Shown piece after piece: positions 7,664-16,035 of a stretch of 64,000 bases of DNA. The stretch is taken from assembly GCA_963695445.1 (NCBI GenBank), contig CAVOGV010000039.1:1-64000 (forward strand), given 5' to 3'. A model generated the notes under the pieces. It did no database searches and was not told the origin of the DNA. It saw nothing but the letters and a program-made list of their open reading frames with translations. A program made the translations under genes and the position numbers. Source of the stretch: Thiohalocapsa sp963695445. GTDB lineage: Bacteria; Pseudomonadota; Gammaproteobacteria; Chromatiales; Chromatiaceae. Position 1 is the stretch's first letter, and each line of letters begins with the position of its first letter.

Positions 7664-9164
7664 GCATATCTTGCTGGTGGAACAGGCCAGCGACTGGAAG
7701 TCCGCTTTTCCAAGGTTGCCGGTGGTGACCGCCAGGGAGTACCTCGGCGGCGGCGAGGCGTTCTCGCCTAAGCGTCGGCTGCGCGTCGTCAACCTGTGCC
7801 GTAGCCATCGCTATCTGAGTATCGGCTACTACTGCTCGCTGCTGGCGGAGGCGCGCGGGCACAAGGTGGTGCCGAGCGTGCGCACCATGCAGGACCTTTC
7901 CAGCCGCGGCATCTACGGACTCATCACCGACGAACTCAACCAACGGGTGCAGCGCCTGTTGGGCAAACGTCGCGGTGCGGCCACGCCGACGGCCTACGAG
8001 CTGACCATCTTCTTCGGGCAATGCGCCACGCGGGAGTTGCAGCCGCTGGCGCGTGAGATCTTCGAGACCTTTCGCTGCCCGGCGTTGCGGGTCGAACTGA
8101 AGCAATCCGAGAGCGGCGCCGGCGGCAGCTGGCGGATCGGGGCCATCAAGGCGCTGACCCTGAGCAGCCTCACCGCGGAGCAGGAACAGGACTTTCTGAC
8201 CGCGCTGGAGTGGTACCTGTCGCAACGCTGGCGGCAGCCGCGGGCGCGTCTGCGTTACCGCTATGATCTGGCCATCCTGCACGACCCGGACGAAGAGCTG
8301 CCGCCGTCCAACCCCAAGGCCCTGCGTCGGTTTCAACAGGCCGGCAAGGCCTTGGGCGTCAACGTCGAGCTGATTCAGCGCAAGGACTTCGGTCGCCTCG
8401 CCGAATACGACGCGCTGTTGATCCGCGAGACCACGCGCATCGGTCACCACACCTTTCGCTTCGCCAAGAAGGCCGACAGCGAGGGCATGGTGGTGATCGA
8501 CGACCCCGATTCGATCCTGCGCTGCACCAACAAGGTGTTTCTGGCGGAGCTGCTGGATGCCAACCAAGTCCCGCGCCCGCGTACCCTGATCCTGCGTCGC
8601 GAGACCCTGCTGGACGTGGAGGCCGCGATTCCGTACCCGGTGGTGCTGAAGATCCCGGAGGGGTCGTTCTCGCGCGGCGTGTTCAAGGCCGCGGACCGCG
8701 CCGAGCTGAAACGGATCGCGCAGAAGCTGTTCAAGGAGTCGGACCTGATTCTGGCGCAGGAATATCTCTACACGGAATTCGACTGGCGTATCGGCATCCT
8801 TGGCCGGCGCCCGCTGTACGCCAGCAAATACTTCATGAGTCGGGACCACTGGCAGATCGTCCGTCACGAGCACGACGGCAGCCACGACGAGGGTGCCTTC
8901 GAGACCGTGCCGGTGGAGCAGGCGCCGAAGGACGTGCTGCGCGTCGCGCTGCGCGCCGCCAACCTGATCGGCGACGGGCTCTATGGCGTCGACGTCAAGG
9001 CCACCGCGCGCGGTGCCGTCTGCATCGAGGTCAACGACAACCCCAATCTGGATGCAGGCATCGAGGACAAGGTGCTCGGCGAGGGCCTGTATCGCGCCAT
9101 CATCGAGCACATGGTGGAGCGGTTGGAGCACGGGCGGGCCGAGCGGCGCGGCGGGCGCGGCTGA
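7656..9164 (+). CDS. RimK-family ATP-grasp ligase with RLAN domain
   Basis: The 502-residue protein has an N-terminal region of the RimK-like-ATP-grasp N-terminal (RLAN) type (about 1-240, containing VNLCRSHRYLSIGYYCSLLAEARGH in part and ELTIFFGQCA) and a C-terminal ATP-grasp ligase. Seen in the latter are ALLIRETTRIGHHTFRFA, the lysine-containing VVLKIPEGSFSRGVFKA loop, ILAQEYLYTEFDWRIG and the metal-binding CIEVNDNPNLDAGIED. Such ligases join an amine to a carboxylate with ATP. It is much longer than ribosomal RimK (about 300), so ribosomal protein S6 modification is unlikely. It overlaps the GNAT/C39 gene by eight bases. Confidence 0.9.
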   Translation: MAEHILLVEQASDWKSAFPRLPVVTAREYLGGGEAFSPKRRLRVVNLCRSHRYLSIGYYCSLLAEARGHKVVPSVRTMQDLSSRGIYGLITDELNQRVQRLLGKRRGAATPTAYELTIFFGQCATRELQPLAREIFETFRCPALRVELKQSESGAGGSWRIGAIKALTLSSLTAEQEQDFLTALEWYLSQRWRQPRARLRYRYDLAILHDPDEELPPSNPKALRRFQQAGKALGVNVELIQRKDFGRLAEYDALLIRETTRIGHHTFRFAKKADSEGMVVIDDPDSILRCTNKVFLAELLDANQVPRPRTLILRRETLLDVEAAIPYPVVLKIPEGSFSRGVFKAADRAELKRIAQKLFKESDLILAQEYLYTEFDWRIGILGRRPLYASKYFMSRDHWQIVRHEHDGSHDEGAFETVPVEQAPKDVLRVALRAANLIGDGLYGVDVKATARGAVCIEVNDNPNLDAGIEDKVLGEGLYRAIIEHMVERLEHGRAERRGGRG

Positions 9165-9216
9165 AGTCGCGCGCCGGCGTCGCCTCAGGAGGGAGGCGGA
9201 GACACTAACGCGCAGG

Positions 9217-9330
9217 GGTCAACCGGGCGCGGTTGTCGTCGTACCCTTTCCCTTCTCTGACCTTTCGGGAACGAAATGCCGGCCGGCGTTGTGAGTAGCA
9301 CCCGCCAATCGCAGCCTCAGGGCGAATCGG
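9217..9330 (+). pseudogene. Remnant of a MazF/PemK-type toxin gene
   Basis: The translation GAVVVVPFPFSDLSGTKCRPAL matches the highly typical N-terminal strand and loop of MazF/PemK-family endoribonucleases (VPFPFSDLSG-K-RPAL). An in-frame TGA (9292-9294) stands where a valine is usual and the frame then reads on as VAPANRS before homology is lost. No in-frame start or antitoxin is apparent. It lies between the ATP-grasp gene and an intact Phd/PIN module, suggesting a degraded toxin-antitoxin site. Confidence 0.55.
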
Positions 9331-9362
9331 TCGATCGCTCACGGCACCCGGTCGCCGCAGTC

Positions 9363-9749
9363 CTACCAAAGTGTTTCAACACCGAACAGTCCGAAAGCTG
9401 GATCGCGCGTTACCAGCGGCAATCCTTCCAGCGTGCTCTGTGCGGCCAACATTCGATCGAAAGGATCACGATGGTCCACTTCCCAACCACCGGCGCGTAG
9501 GGCATGGAGATGACTGACGGGCAGATGCACGAAGCCGTCCGCTGCCACCAATTCGGCGTAGCGGGCGGCGGCATCAGGGACTTCTTCGAGCTTGCCGATA
9601 CGCTGTTTGGTTGCGATTTCCCAGGCGCTTGCAGCGCTCGCATGGATCGTGTTCGCAGGATCGGCGATGGCCGCTCTGGCCTGATCGGACAACCGCGGAT
9701 CATCGGTGAACCACCACAACAATGCGTGTGTATCCAGAAGCAGTCGCAT
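9363..9749 (-). CDS. PIN-domain toxin (VapC type)
   Basis: The 128-residue product is a PIN-fold ribonuclease. The first acidic residue is in LLLDTHALLWW (Asp6), the second in SAASAWEIATKQRIGK, and the last in DHRDPFDRMLAAQ, which together form the metal site of VapC-type toxins. It would cleave RNA when released from its partner. Its ATG shares one base with the stop of the Phd-like antitoxin gene (TGATG), the normal order and coupling for this module. Confidence 0.92.
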   Translation of the reverse strand: MRLLLDTHALLWWFTDDPRLSDQARAAIADPANTIHASAASAWEIATKQRIGKLEEVPDAAARYAELVAADGFVHLPVSHLHALRAGGWEVDHRDPFDRMLAAQSTLEGLPLVTRDPAFGLFGVETLW

Positions 9750-9982
9750 CAGCGCGATTCCCAGGCATCCAGCTCCGCATCCGGCAAGGCGTCGAAGAAC
9801 GCCTCACCGACCTTGCCGGCAAGCCGACCGGGCCGACGCTGTGGCGAGGCAGGCTCCAGCGGCACCAGCCGTGCATACGGCTTACCGGCTTTGGCAATAA
9901 TGATCTCGTGCCCCTGGTGCGCTTGCTCCAGAAGCTTCGAAAAGTGGGTCTTGGCTTCGTGAACGTTGACTATCCGACCCAT
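9749..9982 (-). CDS. Phd/YefM-family antitoxin
   Basis: The 77-residue protein begins MGRIVNVHEAKTHFSKLLEQ and continues EIIIAKAGKPYARLVPLE, the conserved DNA-binding and dimerisation segment of Phd/YefM antitoxins. The C-terminal part (about 48-77) is the flexible toxin-binding tail. It neutralises the PIN toxin encoded just downstream and should bind its own promoter; a perfect palindrome lies 13 bases upstream of the start codon. Confidence 0.93.
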   Translation of the reverse strand: MGRIVNVHEAKTHFSKLLEQAHQGHEIIIAKAGKPYARLVPLEPASPQRRPGRLAGKVGEAFFDALPDAELDAWESR

Positions 9983-9994
9983 CAGGCCTTCCAG

Positions 9995-10021
9995 GTAGAC
10001 TTAGTCGATGACTAAGTCTAC
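9995..10021. promoter_or_regulatory. 27-bp perfect palindrome, likely toxin-antitoxin operator
   Basis: The arms GTAGACTTAGTC and GACTAAGTCTAC (12 bp each) flank a three-base GAT centre. The element sits at -13 to -39 from the antitoxin start codon. Phd/YefM antitoxins with their toxins repress their own operons by binding such palindromes, so an operator is the natural reading. No other gene start is within 180 bases on the other side. Confidence 0.75.
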
Positions 10022-10208
10022 TTTTCCCTAACGAAGGCTACAAGCGCTACGTGCGACACCCTGGCATCGGCGGCATCGAAGGGAGGATCGATCGCAACAG
10101 CATGCCGCGGAGGGGCAACGGCGTGGCGTCGCTGCCGCGTGGTGCCTGGAGTGCTGCTATGCTCGCGACCGCGGCGCACGGGGTGCCGCGGTCAACCGGG
10201 AGCAGTAC

Positions 10209-11753
10209 GTGGCACGCATCGATCGAGACAGCGACAACCCGACGCGGGCGGATCTGGAGGCGGCGCTTGGACGGTATCGTCCGCTGTTCGGCGATGTGGT
10301 CGACGATTGGGACGGATTCATCGACGCGCTGCTGCGACCGCTGCCGACCTGCCTGTGGAGCAACCCGGCCCGCATCGATGGGGCGGACTTGGCGGCGCTG
10401 ATTGCGGAAGAGGGGGTCGACGCGGAGCCGATCCCCTGGCTGGATGCTGGGTTGGCCGTTGGGTCGAGCGTTGGATCAAATGGTGCTGGTGTGGCTTCGC
10501 GGATTGATGCCGCAGGTCCGGGCCGCGCCTTTCGCCTCCCGCCGGGCTTCAAGGCCGGGCAGCGCTGGTGGTATTGCGCCGGGTTGGCGCATGCACAGGA
10601 GGAGGTTTCGCAACTGCCCGTGACGCTGCTGGACTTGCACCCTGGGCAACGCGTGCTGGACCTGTGCGCGGCGCCGGGCGGCAAGACCGCGCAGATCGCG
10701 CTTGCGCTCGGCAACCGCGGCACGCTGCTGGCCAACGACTTCTCGCCGGAGCGTCTCTCCGCATTGCAGGGCAACCTGGACCGGGTCGGCATTGTCAATT
10801 GCAGCACCACCTGGTGCGACGGCGGTAATTATCCGGCCGCCGCCGGCCCGTTCGACCGCATCCTGGTGGACGCGCCCTGCTCCAGCGAGGGCACGTTGCG
10901 CCGCAACCGCAGCCTGGCGTTTCGCATCGGCACCGAGCGCAACGAGCGCATGGCCTCACGCCAACGGGCCTTGCTGCGCAAGGCGGTGCAGCTGTGCCGA
11001 CCGGGCGGTCGCATCGTCTATTCCACCTGCACCTTCGCGCCGGAGGAGAACGAGCTGGTCGTTGCCGAGGCGCTCGAGGCGAGTGCCGGGCGGCTGAAGC
11101 TGGTGCCGGTGACGGTGCAGGGCCTTGTCACCAGCTCTGGTGTCACGCGTTGGCTGGGCCGTGAATTGGATGCAAGCCTGGCGCGCTGCCTTCGCGTCTG
11201 GCCGCACGGGAATGACACCGGCGGCTTTTTCGTCGCGGTGCTGCAGAAGGCGGCGGATGCTGCCTGTGTTGCGGAGCCCGCGAGCGCGACGTTGACCTTG
11301 GCCCAGAACGACGGCGACTGGGTCGGCGATCTTGCCGAACATTACGGCCTGCCGGATCGGCTGCTGCCGGAGTTTAGCCTGCATCGACAGACCCGTCGCG
11401 GGCTGCACCTGGCCGCTGCCGACCATGCCCCACCCGCGGCCCCCGCGCCCCAAGGCAGTGGTCTGTTCCTGTATCGCACCAATCTGCGCCCGCCCAAGCT
11501 GACCACCGCCGGCGCGCTGCTGCTGGGTCCTCATGCGACCCGCAACCGGATCGACCTGACCACAACCCAGCGCGACGCCTATCTGCGCCGCGAGGAACTG
11601 ACGCCGCCCCCGCGGCAGACCGGCGATTGCGGCCTGGGTCAGGTGTTGTTGCGCTATCGCGGCGTTACCCTCGGTGTTGGCGTACTTCACCGTTCCGGCA
11701 CCCTCGAGAGCCTGTTCCCGCGAAAATGGAGCGGCTGCGCGGCCGGCGCGTAA
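10209..11753 (+). CDS. RsmB/NOP-family RNA cytosine-C5 methyltransferase
   Basis: The enzyme transfers a methyl group from S-adenosylmethionine to cytosine C5 in rRNA or tRNA. It starts with GTG and has 514 residues. Visible motifs are the SAM-binding VLDLCAAPGGKTAQIA, motif IV DAPCSSEG (cysteine near residue 222) and motif VI YSTCTFAPEENE (catalytic cysteine near 274). The C-terminal 150 residues include a PUA-like region, as in RsmF (YebU), which is 479 residues. RsmF is therefore possible, but the exact target base cannot be read from the sequence. Confidence 0.85.
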   Translation: MARIDRDSDNPTRADLEAALGRYRPLFGDVVDDWDGFIDALLRPLPTCLWSNPARIDGADLAALIAEEGVDAEPIPWLDAGLAVGSSVGSNGAGVASRIDAAGPGRAFRLPPGFKAGQRWWYCAGLAHAQEEVSQLPVTLLDLHPGQRVLDLCAAPGGKTAQIALALGNRGTLLANDFSPERLSALQGNLDRVGIVNCSTTWCDGGNYPAAAGPFDRILVDAPCSSEGTLRRNRSLAFRIGTERNERMASRQRALLRKAVQLCRPGGRIVYSTCTFAPEENELVVAEALEASAGRLKLVPVTVQGLVTSSGVTRWLGRELDASLARCLRVWPHGNDTGGFFVAVLQKAADAACVAEPASATLTLAQNDGDWVGDLAEHYGLPDRLLPEFSLHRQTRRGLHLAAADHAPPAAPAPQGSGLFLYRTNLRPPKLTTAGALLLGPHATRNRIDLTTTQRDAYLRREELTPPPRQTGDCGLGQVLLRYRGVTLGVGVLHRSGTLESLFPRKWSGCAAGA

Positions 11754-11891
11754 CCGCCTGCTGGATCAGTCGTGCGTCGCTCTTCCGCGGACAGGGCGGC
11801 AGCGGCAGTTGGACCGAGGCGGTTCGGTTTTGAGCAAAGCCGTTCCGCGTGCTAGCCTTCCGGCCCGTCCAAAGTCTCGCGCCGCCGTCGC

Positions 11892-12194
11892 ATGCCCATG
11901 CCCGACTCCGAACTGCTTGCCCAACTGCTCGCGCTGATGGCGCGGTTGATGGAGGAAACCGAAGGCTATCTCGACCGTCAGGACGACCCTCAGCTCTGGT
12001 ACAACCGGGGCTACGCCAACGGCATGGCCGCCGCACTCCGCGAGTTGGGGCATGGTGAGCGAGTCGACCTGACCGTTTCGGCGGACCCCTACGAGGTCGC
12101 CCGCGATCAGGATCACCTACCCTGGGGCAAGGCATACGAGCACGGTCACGACATGGGCACCAAAGAGACCTTCGAGGTCATGCGCCCGGGTTGA
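11892..12194 (+). CDS. Unknown small protein, 100 residues
   Basis: No family recognised with confidence. The N-terminus is helical and acidic (LLAQLLALMARLMEETEGYLD), followed by WYNRGYANGMAAALRELGH and WGKAYEHGHDMGTKETFE. The two repeated-looking segments (RGYANGM and KAYEHGHDMG) suggest a paired-helix structure. There is no signal peptide. It stands alone between the RNA methyltransferase and exonuclease genes. ATG 11898 is an alternative start. Confidence 0.65.
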   Translation: MPMPDSELLAQLLALMARLMEETEGYLDRQDDPQLWYNRGYANGMAAALRELGHGERVDLTVSADPYEVARDQDHLPWGKAYEHGHDMGTKETFEVMRPG

Positions 12195-12414
12195 CGGCGC
12201 TCACCTGCCGCCCCGCGGCCGCGCTCCGCTAGCTGGCGAATGCCGGCGCGGATGTCGGTTATTCCCGGCAGAAACGACGCTTTAAGGACCGAGAAACCTC
12301 GCGACGCGAAACTCGTTACTCGTCACTTTCCCAACACCGCCTCTGCCGGCGACGTCGAAAGGCAAGCGCCCGACAGCCGGCAGTGTGCCAAGCCGCTCAT
12401 CACAGGATCGACCC

Positions 12415-13230
12415 ATGCCCAAGCTCGTCTCGTTCAATACCAACGGCATCCGCAGCCGGCAGCATCAGCTCGAGGCGCTCAAGGCGCGCCACGATCCGGA
12501 CGTAATCGGCATCCAGGAATCCAAGGTGGCGGACGATGCCTTCCCGGTCGGGATGATCGAGTCCCTCGGTTACGTGCCCAACTATCACGGCCAGAAGGGC
12601 CATTACGGCGTCGCACTGCTGAGCAAGGAGCGACCGCGCGCGGTGTTCAAGGGCTTTCCCACCGATGAGGACGACGCCCAACGGCGCGCCATCACCGGCA
12701 TCTTCGGCCTGCCGGACGGCAAGGACCTGACCGTGATCGACGGCTATTTTCCCCAGGGCGAAAGCCGCGACCATCCCACAAAATTTCCCAACAAACGGCG
12801 CTTCTACGCCGACCTGGCAGTCTACCTGCGTCAGCAGTTCCGTCCTGATCAGAATCTTGTGCTGATGGGGGACATGAACGTTGCGCCGCTGGACGCGGAC
12901 ATCGGCATCGGCGCCGACAACGCCAAGCGCTGGCTCAAGACGGGCAAGTGCAGCTTCCTGCCCGAGGAGCGCGACTGGCTCAAGGTACTCACCGATTGGG
13001 GTCTGTATGACGCCTACCGCGTCGTGCACCCCGACGTCGACGACCGTTTTAGCTGGTTCGACTACCGTTCCCGTGGCTTCGAGCGCGAGCCCAAGCACGG
13101 TCTGCGCATCGACCTAATCCTGGTCACCGCCCCCATCCGCGAGCGTCTGCGCGACGCCGATATCGACTATGACATCCGCGCGCTCGAGAAGCCCTCGGAC
13201 CACTGCCCGGTATGGATCGAAATTGAGTGA
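12415..13230 (+). CDS. xthA: Exodeoxyribonuclease III family
   Basis: A 271-residue Xth-type nuclease: AP endonuclease and 3'-5' exonuclease of base excision repair. Active-site motifs visible are SFNTNGIRS, GIQESKV (metal-binding glutamate), YGVALLSK, GDMNVAPLDADIG (Asp and Asn), WFDYRSRGFE and the C-terminal SDHCPVW with the catalytic histidine. Length matches E. coli Xth (268). The start is the ATG giving MPKLVSFNTNG; an upstream in-frame GTG/ATG would add ten residues without homology. Confidence 0.93.
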   Translation: MPKLVSFNTNGIRSRQHQLEALKARHDPDVIGIQESKVADDAFPVGMIESLGYVPNYHGQKGHYGVALLSKERPRAVFKGFPTDEDDAQRRAITGIFGLPDGKDLTVIDGYFPQGESRDHPTKFPNKRRFYADLAVYLRQQFRPDQNLVLMGDMNVAPLDADIGIGADNAKRWLKTGKCSFLPEERDWLKVLTDWGLYDAYRVVHPDVDDRFSWFDYRSRGFEREPKHGLRIDLILVTAPIRERLRDADIDYDIRALEKPSDHCPVWIEIE

Positions 13231-13450
13231 CGAGGGGCGAGTGACGCGTAGCGGGGAAGATTCCCGACAACAAGCGCCTTGTCGCACTGCAACTTGGCGC
13301 GTCCGGGAAAAATTCCGCTGCTCCAAGCAACCGATTGCCCGGCCGCTATTGCCGCGTCCGCAACACTGTATTGGCTGCCCTGTGCTGGTTTGTGGGCGGT
13401 AATGCCGCCAACTTTGCTGGCATCACGAGCGTTATCAATCGGAGGTCGCC

Positions 13451-14149
13451 ATGATCAGTATTCGTCCCGCCGCCGAGCGCGGTCACGCCAACCACGGCTG
13501 GCTCGACAGCTATCACAGTTTCTCGTTTTCTAGTTACTACGACCCCGCGCACATGGGCTATTCGAACCTGCGCGTGATCAACGAAGACCGCATCGCGCCG
13601 CGGGGCGGATTCCCAACCCATGGGCACGAGGACATGGAGATCGTCACTTACGTGATGGAAGGGGCCTTGGAGCACAAGGACAGCATGGGCAATGGGTCCA
13701 TCATCCGGCCCGGCGACGTTCAGTACATGAGCGCCGGCACCGGCGTCCGCCACAGCGAATACAACCCGTCCGCCGACGAGCCTGTGCACCTCCTGCAAAT
13801 TTGGCTCCTACCCAACCGAAACGGTGTCGAACCGCGCTATGCACAGCAGCACTTCGCCGCGGAGACGCGGCGCAACCGATTGGCGCTGCTGGTGTCGCCG
13901 GACGGGCGCGACGGCTCTATCGCTGCCCATCAGGACGGCCTGCTGTTCGGCACGCTGATCGACGACGGGTTCGCGCTGGAGTATCCATTGGCAGCCGATC
14001 GCAGGGCCTATGTGCATGTCGCCCGCGGCGCGGCGAAGGTCAATGGCGAACTGCTGCGCGGCGGTGATGCCGCGCGCATCGATGCGGGCGATTCGGTGCG
14101 GATCGAAGGCGTCGACGCTGCCGAGGTGCTGTTGTTCGATCTGCCATAG
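13451..14149 (+). CDS. Pirin-family cupin protein
   Basis: The 232-residue protein is a YhhW-like pirin: a two-cupin protein that binds a metal in the N-terminal cupin. Metal ligands are seen in GGFPTHGHEDMEIVTYV (two His and Glu) and AGTGVRHSEYN (His). The start MISIRPAAERGHANHGWLDS is typical and is preceded by GGAGGT at an ideal distance. Members act as quercetinase-like dioxygenases in vitro; the role in the cell is not established. It is transcribed alone. Confidence 0.93.
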   Translation: MISIRPAAERGHANHGWLDSYHSFSFSSYYDPAHMGYSNLRVINEDRIAPRGGFPTHGHEDMEIVTYVMEGALEHKDSMGNGSIIRPGDVQYMSAGTGVRHSEYNPSADEPVHLLQIWLLPNRNGVEPRYAQQHFAAETRRNRLALLVSPDGRDGSIAAHQDGLLFGTLIDDGFALEYPLAADRRAYVHVARGAAKVNGELLRGGDAARIDAGDSVRIEGVDAAEVLLFDLP

Positions 14150-14416
14150 CTTTCTTGAGGGCCTGAAGCCTCGGCAGATGTGTCACGTTTGATCGCGACA
14201 ACGCGGTTGCCGAGTCAACGGCCAAGGGCCAAGGGCTGAGCGCCGTGGTCGCGCGACCGCTACTGAGCGGCTGCTCTCTGCCGTTGGCGCTTGGCCGAGT
14301 TGGAGCAGCGCAGCGATGGATCAGTGCGGGACTGCGTGAATTCCGCCGCATGTGCGCCCATGTGCGGCTTCGATAGCGTGCCTGAACGGCGCGGTCACCA
14401 ACACTTGGAGGGCTTC

Positions 14417-15067
14417 ATGAGCGACAAACCGATTACCGATTACCCCGGCAACGAGATCGATGTGCACTGGGACAAGCGCCTATGCATCCATATCGGCGAA
14501 TGCGGTAGCGCCAACAACACGTTGTTTCAGGGCGGCCGGGATCCCTGGTGCGTGCCCGACGATGTCGGCCGCGCCGAAGTCCGGGAGGTGTGCGAACGCT
14601 GTCCTAGCGGCGCCCTGAGCTATACTGACAAGACCGGCGAAGCCGAGCAGGCGCCGGACGAGAACACCGTGACGCTGATCTACAACGGCCCGATGTATGC
14701 CACCGGCAAGCTCGACATCGACGGCGCGCAGCCGGGCATGACCGGTGTGCAGTTCCGCGCCGCTCTGTGCCGCTGTGGCGCCTCCAGGAACAAGCCTTTC
14801 TGCGATAACAGTCACCTAGACGCGGGTTTCCAGGATTTCGGCGCGGTTGGCGACAAGGGGCCCGGAAAGACCGCCAACGGCGGTCCGCTCAAGGTCAAGG
14901 CGGTGCCCAATGGACCGTTGATGGTCGAAGGCAATCTAACCATCCGTGCCGGCAGCGGCCGTGTCGCCTGGCAAGGTGAGAAGGCGTTCCTGTGTCGCTG
15001 CGGCGCGTCCAAGAACAAGCCCTTTTGCGACGGCAGCCATAAGGCAGCCGGCTTCCAGGCGGAATAG
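14417..15067 (+). CDS. Iron-sulfur protein with two CDGSH motifs
   Basis: The 216-residue protein has an N-terminal divergent 4Fe-4S domain (CIHIGECGSA and CERCPSGALSY, residues about 20-75) and two CDGSH-type 2Fe-2S motifs, CRCGASRNKPFCDNSH and CRCGASKNKPFCDGSH (C-x-C-x2-S-x3-P-x-C-D-x2-H). It is probably a cytoplasmic electron-transfer or redox-sensing protein. GGAGG eight bases upstream supports the ATG at 14417. This three-module layout is a known bacterial type. Confidence 0.9.
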   Translation: MSDKPITDYPGNEIDVHWDKRLCIHIGECGSANNTLFQGGRDPWCVPDDVGRAEVREVCERCPSGALSYTDKTGEAEQAPDENTVTLIYNGPMYATGKLDIDGAQPGMTGVQFRAALCRCGASRNKPFCDNSHLDAGFQDFGAVGDKGPGKTANGGPLKVKAVPNGPLMVEGNLTIRAGSGRVAWQGEKAFLCRCGASKNKPFCDGSHKAAGFQAE

Positions 15068-15351
15068 CGCTCCGCGGTCTCAACCGGCCATCCGGGCCGA
15101 TTTCACGACGACGGCCCTACCGTTGGAAGGGCCGAGTTCCAACGGCCAGCAATGCGCAATTCTGCCGGACAGCGGCCCTTGGCACTCGGCGCTTGGTCTA
15201 CCTTCGCAGTGCGCAGTTTGAGCAACGCCGGCCCCTCGCGCCAGTTGGACGGCAGTCCTTGCCAATGCCCCGCAGACTGAACGTCGTTCGACAGGCTGCA
15301 TCATGCGTTATGCTCTGACTCCCCGCGATACGACAACTAGAAAGAGGACTC

Positions 15352-16023
15352 ATGGGAGATCAGACAAGCCGGCACCCGACGCTGCGCGGGTCGGAGGCCG
15401 ACCCTTCGCCGTTTCTTTTGCAGCATCGGTTGCAGCGTTGCTCGGCGGCCTGTTTGATGGCCAAGTGGCGGCCTCAGTGGTTGGGCTGGACGTCCGCCTG
15501 GTTGTTGATCGCCACGCTGCTGGCGGTGGCCGCGGTGCATCCGGCCATGGCCCAGCAGCCCTGCCTGAAACTAGTCTTCAATCGCTACTGCCTAGGTGGC
15601 GATGTCAACGCGATGGCGCAGCAGTCGGCGCCCGCGATGCGACAGGATGAAGGGGACCGGGTCGCGCTGATCTACTACGAGGGTCGTGAGCGCATCTACG
15701 TGCTGGCGTGGCGGGGACGCGTCTACAAGGTGCTGCGGGCCTATCGCATCGCCTCGCAACTGCATTATGAGGAACTGTACCGCTTGTTGCGCGACAAGTA
15801 CGGCGACGGCGAAGACCGTAGTAGTTTCCCGGCCAGTGCCCGAACCACGGGTCTCAAACAGATCGCCATCCGCCGCGGCGAGGGGCAGGCGGCGCATTTT
15901 TGGCAGGCGTCCGAGGGTTGGCACATCGAGTTGAGCTGGACGCGTGAGATGGGGCTGGCGCTCGCCTACATCGCCGACGAACTGGATCAGGCGCAGACCG
16001 CGGCGGTGCAAAGCGGATACTGA
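15352..16023 (+). CDS. Unknown protein with one hydrophobic segment
   Basis: No family recognised. The ATG at 15352 is preceded by AGAAAGAGG at a good distance and gives 223 residues. A hydrophobic stretch (WTSAWLLIATLLAVAAVHPAMA) follows at about residues 47-68. Starting instead at ATG 15457 would make that stretch a standard signal peptide with an AMA/QQ cleavage site. The remaining domain has one cysteine pair (PCLKLVFNRYCLGG) and ends with an alpha/beta stretch. Export to the periplasm or membrane anchoring is inferred. It is convergent with mtaB. Confidence 0.7.
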   Translation: MGDQTSRHPTLRGSEADPSPFLLQHRLQRCSAACLMAKWRPQWLGWTSAWLLIATLLAVAAVHPAMAQQPCLKLVFNRYCLGGDVNAMAQQSAPAMRQDEGDRVALIYYEGRERIYVLAWRGRVYKVLRAYRIASQLHYEELYRLLRDKYGDGEDRSSFPASARTTGLKQIAIRRGEGQAAHFWQASEGWHIELSWTREMGLALAYIADELDQAQTAAVQSGY

Positions 16024-16035
16024 GTCTGTGCTTAC

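Noticed and set aside
7422..9131. A 569-codon open frame on the minus strand opposite the GNAT/C39 and ATP-grasp genes
   Set aside because: It is the antisense of two clear protein families, and has no recognisable domain; long antisense frames are expected at this GC content.
7656..9164. Calling the ATP-grasp gene ribosomal protein S6 ligase rimK
   Set aside because: The protein is about 200 residues longer, with an RLAN-type N-terminal domain, and its partner is the GNAT/C39 fusion.
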